From Streptomyces chrestomyceticus JCM 4735 (GTDB taxonomy: Bacteria; Actinomycetota; Actinomycetes; Streptomycetales; Streptomycetaceae), in the NCBI RefSeq assembly GCF_003865135.1, contig NZ_BHZC01000001.1, positions 3,100,001 to 3,164,000 on the forward strand: DNA of 64,000 nucleotides, read 5' to 3'. This document shows, piece after piece, positions 33,397 to 51,821 of the stretch. Positions within the stretch are counted from its first letter, which is position 1, and each line of letters opens with the position of its first letter. The notes under the pieces were generated by a model, which was not told the DNA's origin, searched no databases, and saw only the letters and a list, made by a program, of their open reading frames with translations. The position numbers and the translations under genes are program-made.

Positions 33397-33675
33397 ACTT
33401 GTGCCTGCCGAGACGCACACGGTCTACGGTGCCGTCACTTCTCGGGAACCCGCGGGGGAGCAGGCTCGAGGGCCGGGCGGGGCCCACCTGCTTGACGGCC
33501 TCTCAGGTCCGCCAGTTGACGGTGGCCGGCGGGTCGACAGGGAGCATGCCCTGCTCGATCGGGAATCTCACCGCGTTCCCAGAGGTCATGCGTTCTCGTC
33601 ACGGGATGCTCAGCTCACGGTCCGCAGGCCGGAGATACACCCCCGCAGAGGAGGATGAAAGGCAGGATTGATGGC
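33397..33675. other. Gene-free stretch after the tRNA
   Basis: Nothing convincing is encoded here. It lies where integrated elements usually begin, but no integrase or att repeat is visible. A GAGGAGG at 33648-33654 abuts an ATG at 33655 that is in frame with the antitoxin, too close to act as its ribosome site. Confidence 0.4.
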
Positions 33676-33940
33676 ATGAGCGAGCCCACCGGCAAGTACT
33701 CGATCACCATGCCGCGCGACATCGCAGAAGCCGCCAAGGCCCGCGGGGGGGCCGTCCGGCCTGTCCGCTTACGTGACTGCGGCCGTTGCTCGCCAGATCG
33801 AGCGGGACAACCTCAACGAACTCATCCACATCGCCGAGGCCGAGCACGGCCCCGTCACGGATGAGGAGATCCAGTCCCTCCGTGACCAGCTCCACCAGGC
33901 ACGCCATGAGCAGACTCAGGGCGGAGCGAATGCCGCGTGA
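33676..33940 (+). pseudogene. Antitoxin gene of a PIN-type toxin-antitoxin pair, frameshifted at a 7-G run
   Basis: From ATG 33676 the frame reads MSEPTGKYSITMPRDIAEAAKARGG, typical of small ribbon-helix-type antitoxins. It then hits a run of seven G (33745-33751). With six G the frame would continue LSAYVTAAVARQIERDNLNE and a charged helical toxin-binding tail ending EQTQGGANAA with TGA at 33938-33940. That stop overlaps the GTG of the toxin gene (GTGA). As written, the protein leaves frame after about 25 residues. A homopolymer sequencing error is possible, but the toxin also looks damaged. Confidence 0.78.
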
Positions 33941-34350
33941 CCCGCTCTCCCGCGGTCCCTGGCAGCACCCTCGTGCTCGACAGCGAAGGGCTGGCCAAAG
34001 CGGTCCTGCGCGACCGTGCCGTGACCGGTTGGCTCGCCCTCGCCCGCGCCGATGACCTGCGCGTGATCACCTCGGCGGCAACACTGGTGGAAGTGGTCCA
34101 CCCCCGGATCAACCGCCCGGCCTTGGAGTGGACGCTCTCCCGCCTGGTCGTGGAACCGGTCACCGAGTCGATCGCCCGGCACGCTGCCGCGCTGCTCGCC
34201 GAAACAAGTCTTTACGGCCACAAATACGCCATCGTCGCCATGCTCAGCGCCACGGCGCTAGCCGCCTCCGGCCCCGTAACCGTCCTCACTTCCGACCCGG
34301 ACGATCTCGCCGCACTGTGCGGCGGACGTGTCACCGTCATCAAGGTCTGA
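33937..34350 (+). CDS. PIN-domain toxin (VapC-like), probably catalytically impaired
   Basis: The GTG at 33937 overlaps the antitoxin stop. The 137-residue protein has the first acidic residue in LVLDSEGLAKAVL, the Glu in TLVEVVHPRI and the last Asp in TSDPDDLAAL. The third Asp, normally in a GHKYAIDA segment, is Val in GHKYAIVAMLSAT (codon GTC). PIN toxins cleave RNA using Mg2+ held by these acids, so activity should be lost or weak. This fits a decayed module after the tRNA. Confidence 0.82.
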   Translation: MTRSPAVPGSTLVLDSEGLAKAVLRDRAVTGWLALARADDLRVITSAATLVEVVHPRINRPALEWTLSRLVVEPVTESIARHAAALLAETSLYGHKYAIVAMLSATALAASGPVTVLTSDPDDLAALCGGRVTVIKV

Positions 34351-34699
34351 CCTCGCGGGGCGGCCCGGGGTCAGCCGTGGGGCGGTCTACCTGCCGCTCT
34401 GGTACACGGTCGCCAACGGTCTGCCGTTCTTCGACTTCATGGGCGCGATCCGGGTCGAGGGACGGCCGGCTGGGCTGCCTCCGGCGGTGGTGCTGGTCGC
34501 GGTGGTCTTCCTGGTCGGGGCGATGCGGCGGCTCAGCCGGGAGCGATATCCCGGGCCCGCCTCCGGACTCGCCCCGGTCCCCGGCCTCACCCCATCTCCC
34601 CCACCACCCCCGCCCCCCGATCCGACACCGGCCACACATACGGCAACCCTTCCGGTACGTCGGGGAAGAGCGTGCGGTAGTGGTCCGGGGCTTTGGTGA
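34328..34699 (+). CDS. Possible remnant of a membrane protein
   Basis: The frame contains a plausible protein-like segment, AVYLPLWYTVANGLPFFDF followed by a clear membrane helix (AVVLVAVVFLVGAMRR), then degenerates into Pro-rich sequence that is antisense to the endonuclease gene from 34587. There is no ribosome site and it overlaps the toxin end. It is either the 3' end of an older gene cut by the toxin-antitoxin module or a chance frame. I give it low weight. Confidence 0.25.
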   Translation: MSPSSRSDLAGRPGVSRGAVYLPLWYTVANGLPFFDFMGAIRVEGRPAGLPPAVVLVAVVFLVGAMRRLSRERYPGPASGLAPVPGLTPSPPPPPPPDPTPATHTATLPVRRGRACGSGPGLW

Positions 34700-35075
34700 C
34701 CAGGGCCGACTGGTGGCTGCGGTGGAAGGCCGGGTCGCCGAGCCAGTTCGGGAGGTCGCCGGAGGCGGAGAGTTCGGGGTAGGTGCGTACGGGGGTGTGG
34801 GGGTGGTGGGCGGTGAAGTCCTGGGTGAGGGTGGTGGCGCAGGTGTCCTGGCGGCCGGTGGCAGTCCATTCGCGGCACATTTCCAGGCCGTACCGGACGA
34901 GGGCCTCCTCGTAGCCCGTCCACATGCGGACGGCCGGGTGGTGTCGCCATCCGTAGCCGGGGACGGTCAGGCCGCGCAGTACCTGGAGGGTCTCCACCCG
35001 CTGTTTTCCGAGTCGGCGCGCGTCGAGGACGGCGGCGGAGGCCGCGAAGTCGGGGTACGGGAGGAAGGTCTGCAC
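34587..35075 (-). CDS. MSMEG_6728-type protein, pyrimidine-dimer glycosylase/endonuclease V-like
   Basis: GTG 35075 gives 162 residues beginning VQTFLPYPDFAASAAVLDARRLGKQRVETLQVL. This matches the T4 endonuclease V-like N-terminus of the MSMEG_6728 family (MQTFLPYPDF, then LG-KQR-E). WRHHPAVRMWTGYEEAL and HRSHQSALV also fit. Family members are predicted to act on UV-damaged DNA, but most are uncharacterised. It lies downstream of the NRPS gene and is unlikely to belong to the pathway. Confidence 0.82.
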   Translation of the reverse strand: MQTFLPYPDFAASAAVLDARRLGKQRVETLQVLRGLTVPGYGWRHHPAVRMWTGYEEALVRYGLEMCREWTATGRQDTCATTLTQDFTAHHPHTPVRTYPELSASGDLPNWLGDPAFHRSHQSALVTKAPDHYRTLFPDVPEGLPYVWPVSDRGAGVVGEMG

Positions 35076-35129
35076 GGTACAGGTGTAGCCCCTGCGCGGG
35101 AGGTGCGCAGGGGCGGTTGCTTCGGATGG

Positions 35130-35217
35130 CCCAGTGGCGCGGCACCAACCCCGTGGTCCAGTGGCGCGGCGCGCCGGGTGGCCGGGTGGCGGGGCACCCC
35201 GTGGTCCAGTGGCGCGG
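35130..35217. repeat. Direct repeats between the NRPS and endonuclease genes
   Basis: CCGTGGTCCAGTGGCGCGG occurs twice exactly (35151-35169 and 35199-35217), 48 bp apart. A third partial copy, CCCAGTGGCGCGG, lies at 35130-35142. The copies lie entirely in the 155-bp gap. Confidence 0.85.
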
Positions 35218-35223
35218 TGCCCC
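35191..35223 (-). terminator. Hairpin after the NRPS gene
   Basis: GGGGCACC (35191-35198) pairs with GGTGCCCC (35216-35223), 7 nt after the NRPS stop on the minus strand. The loop contains one copy of the 19-bp direct repeat. No T run follows. Confidence 0.5.
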
Positions 35224-35230
35224 GCGCAGG

Positions 35231-45913
<10,683 letters not shown>

Positions 45914-46021
45914 TGGTCCTCCACTCGTCGGCCGGCGCCTGGAGCGGGCCGTTCAAAAGATGCGAAAGCGCTGATGGGGGTGGGTTGCCCGGTCCGTGGC
46001 CGCGCTGGAAGGGTGACCCCC
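45914..46021. promoter_or_regulatory. Divergent gap between the NRPS and phosphopantetheinyl transferase genes
   Basis: This 108-bp interval must carry the start signals for both genes. The stretch TTCAAAAGATGCGAAAGCG (about 45952-45970) is the only AT-rich part. I cannot define -35/-10 pairs with confidence. Confidence 0.4.
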
Positions 46022-46747
46022 GTGACGGGGACGCGCGGACAGCCGACGGCAGTGGTGGCGGGTACGGACGAGGTGCTCGGGGCGGTCCCGGCGTACGAGG
46101 GGCTGCTCACCGGCGTGGAGCGGCGGCGCGCGGACGCGTTCCTGACCCTGGCTCTGCGGGCCGACTTCATCGCCGCGCACGTCCTGGTGCGGCTCTGCGC
46201 CGCCCGGCTGCTGGACCGGCCAGCGGACTCCCTCGTACTGGAGCAGCGGTGTCCCGGCTGCGGCTCCGGCGAGCACGGCAGGCCGGGCCTGGCCGGGCTG
46301 CCGCAGGTGTACGTGAGCCTGTCGCACACGACGGGCGTGGTGGCCGCCGTGGCGGGCCACGAGCCGGTCGGCGTGGACGTGGAGCGGCGGACGCTGCCGG
46401 ACAGTGTGCGGGGCGCGGCGGGCCGGGTCCTGAGCGCGGCCGAGCGGGCGGCGATGCGCGAACATGCCGACCCGGACGCGTACTTCCTGCGCCAGTGGGT
46501 CCGCAAGGAGTGCTTCGTCAAGCTGGGCAGGGCGACACTGGGCGGGCTGGCCGCCGTGGACCTCTCGGGGCTGCCCGACGGGAGCGCCGGCCCGTACCGC
46601 CACGGCGACCTGTACGTGCTCGACCACACGGACGCGCGCCGGGACGCCGTGGCGGCCGTGGTGAGCACGGCACGGCCCCGCTTCGGCGCGGCGGTCCCGC
46701 ACGTAAACCCTGAGCACCCCACCGGCCTGGAACGCCGCAGCACCTGA
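46022..46747 (+). CDS. Sfp-type 4'-phosphopantetheinyl transferase
   Basis: I chose GTG 46022 because GGAAGGG lies 8 nt upstream; an in-frame GTG at 46013 and an ATG at 45973 are alternatives. The 241-residue protein has the family motifs VYVSLSHTTGVVAAVAG, VGVDVERR (Mg2+ site) and FLRQWVRKECFVKLG. It attaches the coenzyme A arm to the Ser of carrier domains, here presumably the three NRPS T domains, the discrete carriers and the T domain of the KS protein. It is the only plus-strand gene inside the core of the cluster and is convergent with the adenylation gene (10 bp gap). Confidence 0.93.
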   Translation: MTGTRGQPTAVVAGTDEVLGAVPAYEGLLTGVERRRADAFLTLALRADFIAAHVLVRLCAARLLDRPADSLVLEQRCPGCGSGEHGRPGLAGLPQVYVSLSHTTGVVAAVAGHEPVGVDVERRTLPDSVRGAAGRVLSAAERAAMREHADPDAYFLRQWVRKECFVKLGRATLGGLAAVDLSGLPDGSAGPYRHGDLYVLDHTDARRDAVAAVVSTARPRFGAAVPHVNPEHPTGLERRST

Positions 46748-46757
46748 CCGCCGCCCC

Positions 46758-48395
46758 TCACGCCAGCAGCTCGGCGAGCCGCTGCCGGTCGAGCTTGCCG
46801 TTGTCGTTGTGCGGCAGCTCCTCCAGGCGCCGGATGCGGCGCGGCACCATGTGCAGCGGCACGTGCTGCCGCAGCCAGTGGCTGAACGCGTGCGCCCGCA
46901 TCTCCTTGCCCAGGTAGGCGGCCAGCAGCCGCACTTCATCCTGGACCGTGACGACCACCACGGCCGCCTCGGTCACCTCGGGGTGGCGCCGCATCGCGGC
47001 CTCCACCTCGCCCAGCTCCACCCGGTGCCCCATGATCTTGACCTGGTTGTCCAGCCGGCCGCGGTGCACCAGCAGGCCGTCCTCGCGGCGCACCCGGTCG
47101 CCGGTCCGGTACCAGTGGTCGCGGGCGAGCGGCCCGGTGCCGTCGTACGGGACGGCGGGCGTGCCGGGCTCGTACCGGACGAAGCGCCCGGCGTTGTCGG
47201 CCGGGTCCAGGTAGCCGTCGAAGCGCTGGGCGCCGCGCACGCACAGCTCGCCGTCGTCGCAGGGCTGTCCCGCCTCGTCCAGGAGGACCGCCTCCATGTG
47301 CGGGTACGGCCGGCCGATGGGCACCGTGCCGTTGGCGCTGCCCGCCGCGGTGGCCCCGCCGTCGGCGAGTTCGTGGTCGGTGCAGGTGATGGTCAGTTCG
47401 GTCGGCCCGTACAGGTTGTGGATACGGCTGCCGGGCGCGACCTCGTGCCAGCGCGCGGTCAACTGCGCGGTGACCGGCTCCGCGCTGAAGCAACTGTGGC
47501 GCAGCGTGGTGACGCGGCCGAGCGGCAGGTTGCCGTACCGCTCGGCAGTGGTGACCAGCGACGGTACGGAGAACCAGTGGGTGAGGCGGCGGCGCACCAC
47601 GTAGTCCACGGGCCGGTACAGCTCGTCCTTGTCCGGGACGACGACGGTGGCGCCGGAGCCCCACGCGACGAACAGGTCGTACACGGACGGGTCGAAGGTC
47701 AGGCCGAAGGTCTGCGACATCCGGCAGCCGGGGCCCGCCTCGTAGCGGGCGATGTTGTACGCCACGTACGGGGAGACGTTGCGGTGGCGGACCGGCACGC
47801 CCTTGGGGCGGCCGGTGGAGCCGGAGGTGAACAGCAGGTACGCCTCGGCCTCCGGGTCGCCGGGATGGGCGGGCAGGGGGTCGGCGGGCTGCTCCGGGAA
47901 GTAGCCGTCGTCGTCCGGTACGACGGTCACCACCGGCCGGAAGTCCGCGGGGAGCTCGGCGAACGTGTCGCGGTGCTCCTTGCCGACCAGGACGGCGCCG
48001 ACCCCGGCGCGGCGCGCGATGTCGACGTTGCGGGGCAGCGGATGGTCGGCGTTGAGGGGGACGGCGGAGGAGCCGAGGCGCTGTACGGCCAGGTACGCCA
48101 CGTACGCAGGCACCGTCCGGGTGGCGACCAGCGCGATCCGGGACGGCGGACGGGCAGGGCCGTCGCCCGTGGGCTGCTCGTCGAGGATGCGGGCCGCCAG
48201 GTCCAGCACCCGGCGGTGCAGTTCGCCATAGGTCAGGGTCTGCTCGCCCACTTCGAGGGCCGGGGCGTCCGGCCACCGGCGGGCCGAGTCGGCGAACCAC
48301 TGGTAGAGGGTGCGGTCTTCCAAGGCGGGCTCCTGGCGTACGGGGTCCTCGGTGGGCGGGACGGGGGTGGTGCCGACGGCGGACGGAAGGTTCAC
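46758..48395 (-). CDS. Free-standing amino acid adenylation enzyme
   Basis: GTG 48395 overlaps the exporter stop (GTGA). The 545-residue protein is a complete A domain (LLFTSGSTGRPKGVPVRHRN, HNLYGPTELTI, HWYRTGDRVRREDG, and the last Lys motif NDNGKLDRQRLAELL) without a T domain. Pocket residues by my alignment are D-P-Y-F-H-C-L-I-T, which match no code I know. It should activate an amino or related acid and load it on a discrete carrier, most simply the carrier encoded at 57564-57968 in the same operon. It is the last gene of the ten-gene operon. Confidence 0.93.
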   Translation of the reverse strand: MNLPSAVGTTPVPPTEDPVRQEPALEDRTLYQWFADSARRWPDAPALEVGEQTLTYGELHRRVLDLAARILDEQPTGDGPARPPSRIALVATRTVPAYVAYLAVQRLGSSAVPLNADHPLPRNVDIARRAGVGAVLVGKEHRDTFAELPADFRPVVTVVPDDDGYFPEQPADPLPAHPGDPEAEAYLLFTSGSTGRPKGVPVRHRNVSPYVAYNIARYEAGPGCRMSQTFGLTFDPSVYDLFVAWGSGATVVVPDKDELYRPVDYVVRRRLTHWFSVPSLVTTAERYGNLPLGRVTTLRHSCFSAEPVTAQLTARWHEVAPGSRIHNLYGPTELTITCTDHELADGGATAAGSANGTVPIGRPYPHMEAVLLDEAGQPCDDGELCVRGAQRFDGYLDPADNAGRFVRYEPGTPAVPYDGTGPLARDHWYRTGDRVRREDGLLVHRGRLDNQVKIMGHRVELGEVEAAMRRHPEVTEAAVVVVTVQDEVRLLAAYLGKEMRAHAFSHWLRQHVPLHMVPRRIRRLEELPHNDNGKLDRQRLAELLA

Positions 48396-49660
48396 GAGGC
48401 GGCCTCCGCCGGTGCGTCCGGGGCCCCGGCGCGCCGCTCCTGCACCGTCCCCATCCGGACGACCGGGCGGGCGACCACCGCGAACAGCAGCAGCACCACG
48501 ACTCCGGCGGCCGTGTACGGGACGTTGACCTCGACCGCCTTGGCGAGCGCGCCGCCCGCCAGCGCGCCCAGCGGGATGGTGCCGGTGCCCACCAGCCGGT
48601 AGACGCCGTTGAGCCGGCCGAGCTGGTCGGGCGGGGTGGTGGCCTGGCGGAAGGAGACGGTGAGCGCCTGGTAGACGGCGGCGCCGAGCGCCATCAGGGC
48701 GAAGCCCGCGGCCGCGACGACCGTGTGGTGCACCAGGCCGGTCAGCAGCATCGCGAGGCCCATCAGGACCATGCCGCCGAGCGCCGCCGGGAAGGTGCCG
48801 AACCGGTCGGCCAGCCGCGCGTTGAGCAGTCCGCCGACGATGCCGCCGAGCGCGCCGACGGCCAGGAACACGCCGAAGGCGGCTTCCGGGAGGCCGAGCC
48901 AGCGCACGACGTAGAGGACTTCGAGGGTGCCGGTGACGGCCATGCAGAAGTTCAGCGCGCCGAGCATGCCCGCCAGGGTGGCCAGCAGCCGGTCGGTGCG
49001 CAGCAGGCGGACGCCGTCCAGGATCATGGTGCGCCAGCGCGGCGCCGCGCCCGGCTCGGCGGGCCCGGCGGACGGTCCGGGCGAACGCGGGAGGGTGGCC
49101 AGCAGGGCCACGCCGAACAGGAACGACACCCCGTCGATGAGGAACGGCAGGCCCGCCCCGGCGACGAAGGCGAGGCTGCCGAGCGGCTGTCCGGCGGAGT
49201 CGCGGAAGATCAACTGGGCGACGTGCAGCCGCCCGTTGGCGGCGGCGAGCCGGGAGGTGTCCACCACCATCGGCAGGTACGACTGGGACGCCACGATGTG
49301 CACGGTCTCGCCCAGCCCGAGCACCGCCGCCACCGCGCAGACCACCGGCAGGCTCACCACGCCGGTGACCACCGTCAGCGTGAGGACCAGGACGGCGGCC
49401 GCGCGCATCAGGTCGACGCCGATGAGCAGCGCCCGCCGGTCGGCCAGGTCGGCCCAGACGCCGGCCAGCGGCGACAGCAGCAGCGGCAGCCAGTTGGCCA
49501 CCGTCACCAGGGAGATCAGCAGCGGGTCGGTGGTGAGCGAGAGGGCGAGCAGCGGCAGGGCGGTCAGCCGTACGCCGTCGCCCAGCGCGGAGACCGCGGT
49601 GGAGGCCCACAGCCGTCCGAAGGCGCCCCGGCCGGGACCCGCCGCGGCCCCGCCCGTCAT
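48392..49660 (-). CDS. MFS exporter (EntS/MFS_3-like)
   Basis: The 422-residue protein has about 12 hydrophobic segments and the MFS_3-type opening FGRLWASTAVSALGDGVRLTALPLLAL, with the GVWADLADRRALLIGVDLMRA loop between helices 2 and 3. ATG 49660 overlaps the stop of the FkbH-like gene (ATGA). This family includes exporters of siderophores and peptides such as EntS. In this operon it most likely exports the product and gives self-protection. Confidence 0.92.
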   Translation of the reverse strand: MTGGAAAGPGRGAFGRLWASTAVSALGDGVRLTALPLLALSLTTDPLLISLVTVANWLPLLLSPLAGVWADLADRRALLIGVDLMRAAAVLVLTLTVVTGVVSLPVVCAVAAVLGLGETVHIVASQSYLPMVVDTSRLAAANGRLHVAQLIFRDSAGQPLGSLAFVAGAGLPFLIDGVSFLFGVALLATLPRSPGPSAGPAEPGAAPRWRTMILDGVRLLRTDRLLATLAGMLGALNFCMAVTGTLEVLYVVRWLGLPEAAFGVFLAVGALGGIVGGLLNARLADRFGTFPAALGGMVLMGLAMLLTGLVHHTVVAAAGFALMALGAAVYQALTVSFRQATTPPDQLGRLNGVYRLVGTGTIPLGALAGGALAKAVEVNVPYTAAGVVVLLLFAVVARPVVRMGTVQERRAGAPDAPAEAAS

Positions 49661-50820
49661 GCCCACGGTTTCCCGGTGCCGTCGCCCGACCACAGGACGG
49701 GGCCGGTCACGGTCAGGGTCGTCGGCGCGGTCTGCCGCTGCGGGACCAGGTGCAGGCGCTGGACGTCCGCCGGGGCGTCGGCAGCCGCCTCCCGGCCGTC
49801 CTCCTGGCACGCGCACGGCTTCGAGTCGAAGCCCGCGAACCGGTACGCGACCTCCATGATCCGGTTGCGGTCGGTGCGCCGGAAGTCGGCCTCCAGGTGC
49901 ACTCCGGCCCGGGCGGCCTGGTCGGCGGTCCAGCGCAGCAACTGCGTGCCGATGCCGAAGTTGACCACCCGGCAGGAGGTGGCGAGCAGCTTCAGGCGCC
50001 AGCGGCCCGGCTGCCGCTCCAGCAGAGCCACTCCGACCGCGCCGTGCGAACCGAAGCGGTCCTCGACGGTGGTGATCAGCACCTCGTGGTCCGGGTCGGT
50101 GAGCAGGGCGCGCAGGTCGGCGTCGGAGTAGTGCACACCGGTCGCGTTCATCTGGCTCGTGCGCAGGGTCAGTTCCTCGACGCGCGCGAGGTCGTCCTCG
50201 TCGGCGCGGGCGATGCGCATCCGCATGTCCAGGGTGCGCAGGAAGTCCTCGTCCGGGCCGTTGAACTCGCTCTGGGCGGCCTCGCGCCGGAACTTCTCCT
50301 GGTACATGGCCCGGCGGCGGCGTGCGTCGCTCGTGACGGTGGGCGTGAAGTCGGGCAGGTCCGGCAGTCCGGCCGCCTCGGGCGCGTCGTAGCAGCGCAC
50401 GTCCGGCAGGTGGTAGGCGACCTCGGCGCGTTCGGTGTGCTGGTCGTCGATGAACGCGAGGGTGTTCTGCGCGAAGTTCAGCTCTTCGGCGACGGCGCGT
50501 ACGGCGTCGGACTTGCGGCCCCAGCCGATGTGCGGCAGGACGAAGTAGCCGGCGACGCCGAGGCTTTCCAGCTTCGCCCAGGCGTCGTCGTACTCGTTGC
50601 GGCTGGCCACCGACTGGAGGATGCCGCGCTCGTCCAGGGCCTTGAGCGTCTCCAGGACGCCGGGCCGCAGGACGAGTTCGTCGTGCTCCAGCAGGGTCCC
50701 CTGCCACAGGGTGTTGTCCAGGTCCCAGACCAGGCACTTCACCGCCGGACGTACGGCTGTCTCCGCCGCGTCCGTGGGGGTGCCGGTCTCCGCCGTCTCG
50801 GTGGCCGCCATGCCGGTCAT
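49657..50820 (-). CDS. FkbH-like HAD-family glyceryl-ACP synthase
   Basis: This 387-residue protein has the HAD nucleophile motif CLVWDLDNTLWQGTLLE, LQSVASRNEYDDAW and LAFIDDQHTERAEVAYHLP, then an acyltransferase-like C-terminal half, as in FkbH. FkbH-type enzymes dephosphorylate 1,3-bisphosphoglycerate and load the glyceryl group on an ACP. This is the first step of methoxymalonyl-, hydroxymalonyl- and tetronate-type units. Together with FkbI-, FkbJ- and FkbK-like genes upstream in the same operon it argues for a three-carbon hydroxylated building block. Start ATG 50820 overlaps the KAS III-like stop. Confidence 0.93.
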   Translation of the reverse strand: MTGMAATETAETGTPTDAAETAVRPAVKCLVWDLDNTLWQGTLLEHDELVLRPGVLETLKALDERGILQSVASRNEYDDAWAKLESLGVAGYFVLPHIGWGRKSDAVRAVAEELNFAQNTLAFIDDQHTERAEVAYHLPDVRCYDAPEAAGLPDLPDFTPTVTSDARRRRAMYQEKFRREAAQSEFNGPDEDFLRTLDMRMRIARADEDDLARVEELTLRTSQMNATGVHYSDADLRALLTDPDHEVLITTVEDRFGSHGAVGVALLERQPGRWRLKLLATSCRVVNFGIGTQLLRWTADQAARAGVHLEADFRRTDRNRIMEVAYRFAGFDSKPCACQEDGREAAADAPADVQRLHLVPQRQTAPTTLTVTGPVLWSGDGTGKPWA

Positions 50821-51821
50821 ACCTCCCAGAGGGTCACGGCCCAGGCCGCGACGGGGCTGTTGTTCAGGACGAGGACGAGGTCGCCGGGGGCCAGTTCGCC
50901 GCGGGCCAGCAGCCGGTCCAGGTTGAGCACCACGTCCATGGCGCCGGTGTGGCCGTACGCCTGCAGGTTCTCGCCGCAGACCGGGTGGACGGGCAGGCCG
51001 AGCAGGGTCTCGTAGAACTGGAAGGCCGGGGCGGTGACGTTCTGCATGAGGGTGGCGGCGATCCGCCGCCGCTCCACGCCCGCGTCGTCCAGCACCTGCC
51101 CGACCAGGCGCTTGAGGTGCTGCTGGCTGTGCAGGGCCAGTTCGAAGCGGTAGCGGTCGGCGGAGCTGACCTCCTCGCGCCACTCGTACCAGGGGGCGTT
51201 GCGGTAGTCGACCTGGAGGAGGTCGTGGAACCGGCCGTCGGTGTGCTGGCGGTGGGCGCGCAGTACGGGGCGGCCGCCGCGCACCAGGGTCATGGCGAAG
51301 GCGCCGTCGCCGACGACGGTGACCGGGTGGCGCACCCGGTCCAGGGCGACCGGACGGCTGGCGTGCGTGATCATCACGGACTGCCGGTCCGGGTCGGCGA
51401 CGAGGAGGTCCCTGGCCAGGGCCCAGGCCGCGCTGGAGCCCGTACAGCCCAGGCCGTCCAGGACGAAGGAGAACGGCGGGGTGAGCCCGGCCTCGTGCGC
51501 GACGTGGCCGGAGCCGGAGCCGAGCAGCACCTCGGGGGCGCGGGCGCCGACGACCACCAGGACGTCGGGGTCCGGGGCGGCCGGGTCCTCGGCGCGCAGT
51601 TCGCGTACGGCCTGGGCGGCGAGTCCGGCGGCCGTCGCCCCGTCGTCGAAGCGGCCGACCGTACGGATACCGCAGTCCCGCGCGAACTCCGCTTCCTCAC
51701 GCGGGAGTTGCCCGACCTCGTCCAGCTTCTCGACGGGCACCAGCTCGTCGGGCAGGAGGCAGTGCACCGCCCCCACCCCGATGGCCGTGTCCGCGCCGCT
51801 GCCCGTGTCCGTCGTCGTCAT
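50817..51821 (-). CDS. KAS III (FabH)-like protein with altered catalytic triad
   Basis: The 334-residue protein has the thiolase fold of ketoacyl-ACP synthase III. The nucleophile is kept in VLDGLGCTGSSAAWALA (Cys126). The usual His (HQAN motif) is Met259 in ATLMQNVTAPAFQFYE, and the usual Asn (GNTS motif) is His291 in QAYGHTGAMDVVLNL. A normal decarboxylating condensation needs Cys-His-Asn, so this enzyme more likely transfers acyl groups between carriers or forms an ester or C-C bond differently, as known for acyltransferase members of the family such as CerJ (Cys-His-Asp). In this operon it could load the extender onto the KS-T-R protein. Both ends overlap neighbours by 4 nt. Confidence 0.88.
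   Translation of the reverse strand: MTTTDTGSGADTAIGVGAVHCLLPDELVPVEKLDEVGQLPREEAEFARDCGIRTVGRFDDGATAAGLAAQAVRELRAEDPAAPDPDVLVVVGARAPEVLLGSGSGHVAHEAGLTPPFSFVLDGLGCTGSSAAWALARDLLVADPDRQSVMITHASRPVALDRVRHPVTVVGDGAFAMTLVRGGRPVLRAHRQHTDGRFHDLLQVDYRNAPWYEWREEVSSADRYRFELALHSQQHLKRLVGQVLDDAGVERRRIAATLMQNVTAPAFQFYETLLGLPVHPVCGENLQAYGHTGAMDVVLNLDRLLARGELAPGDLVLVLNNSPVAAWAVTLWEV

Noticed and set aside
33280..33400. Integrated element with an att site at the tRNA-Arg 3' end
   Set aside because: I found no second copy of the tRNA 3' sequence and no integrase gene in the window.
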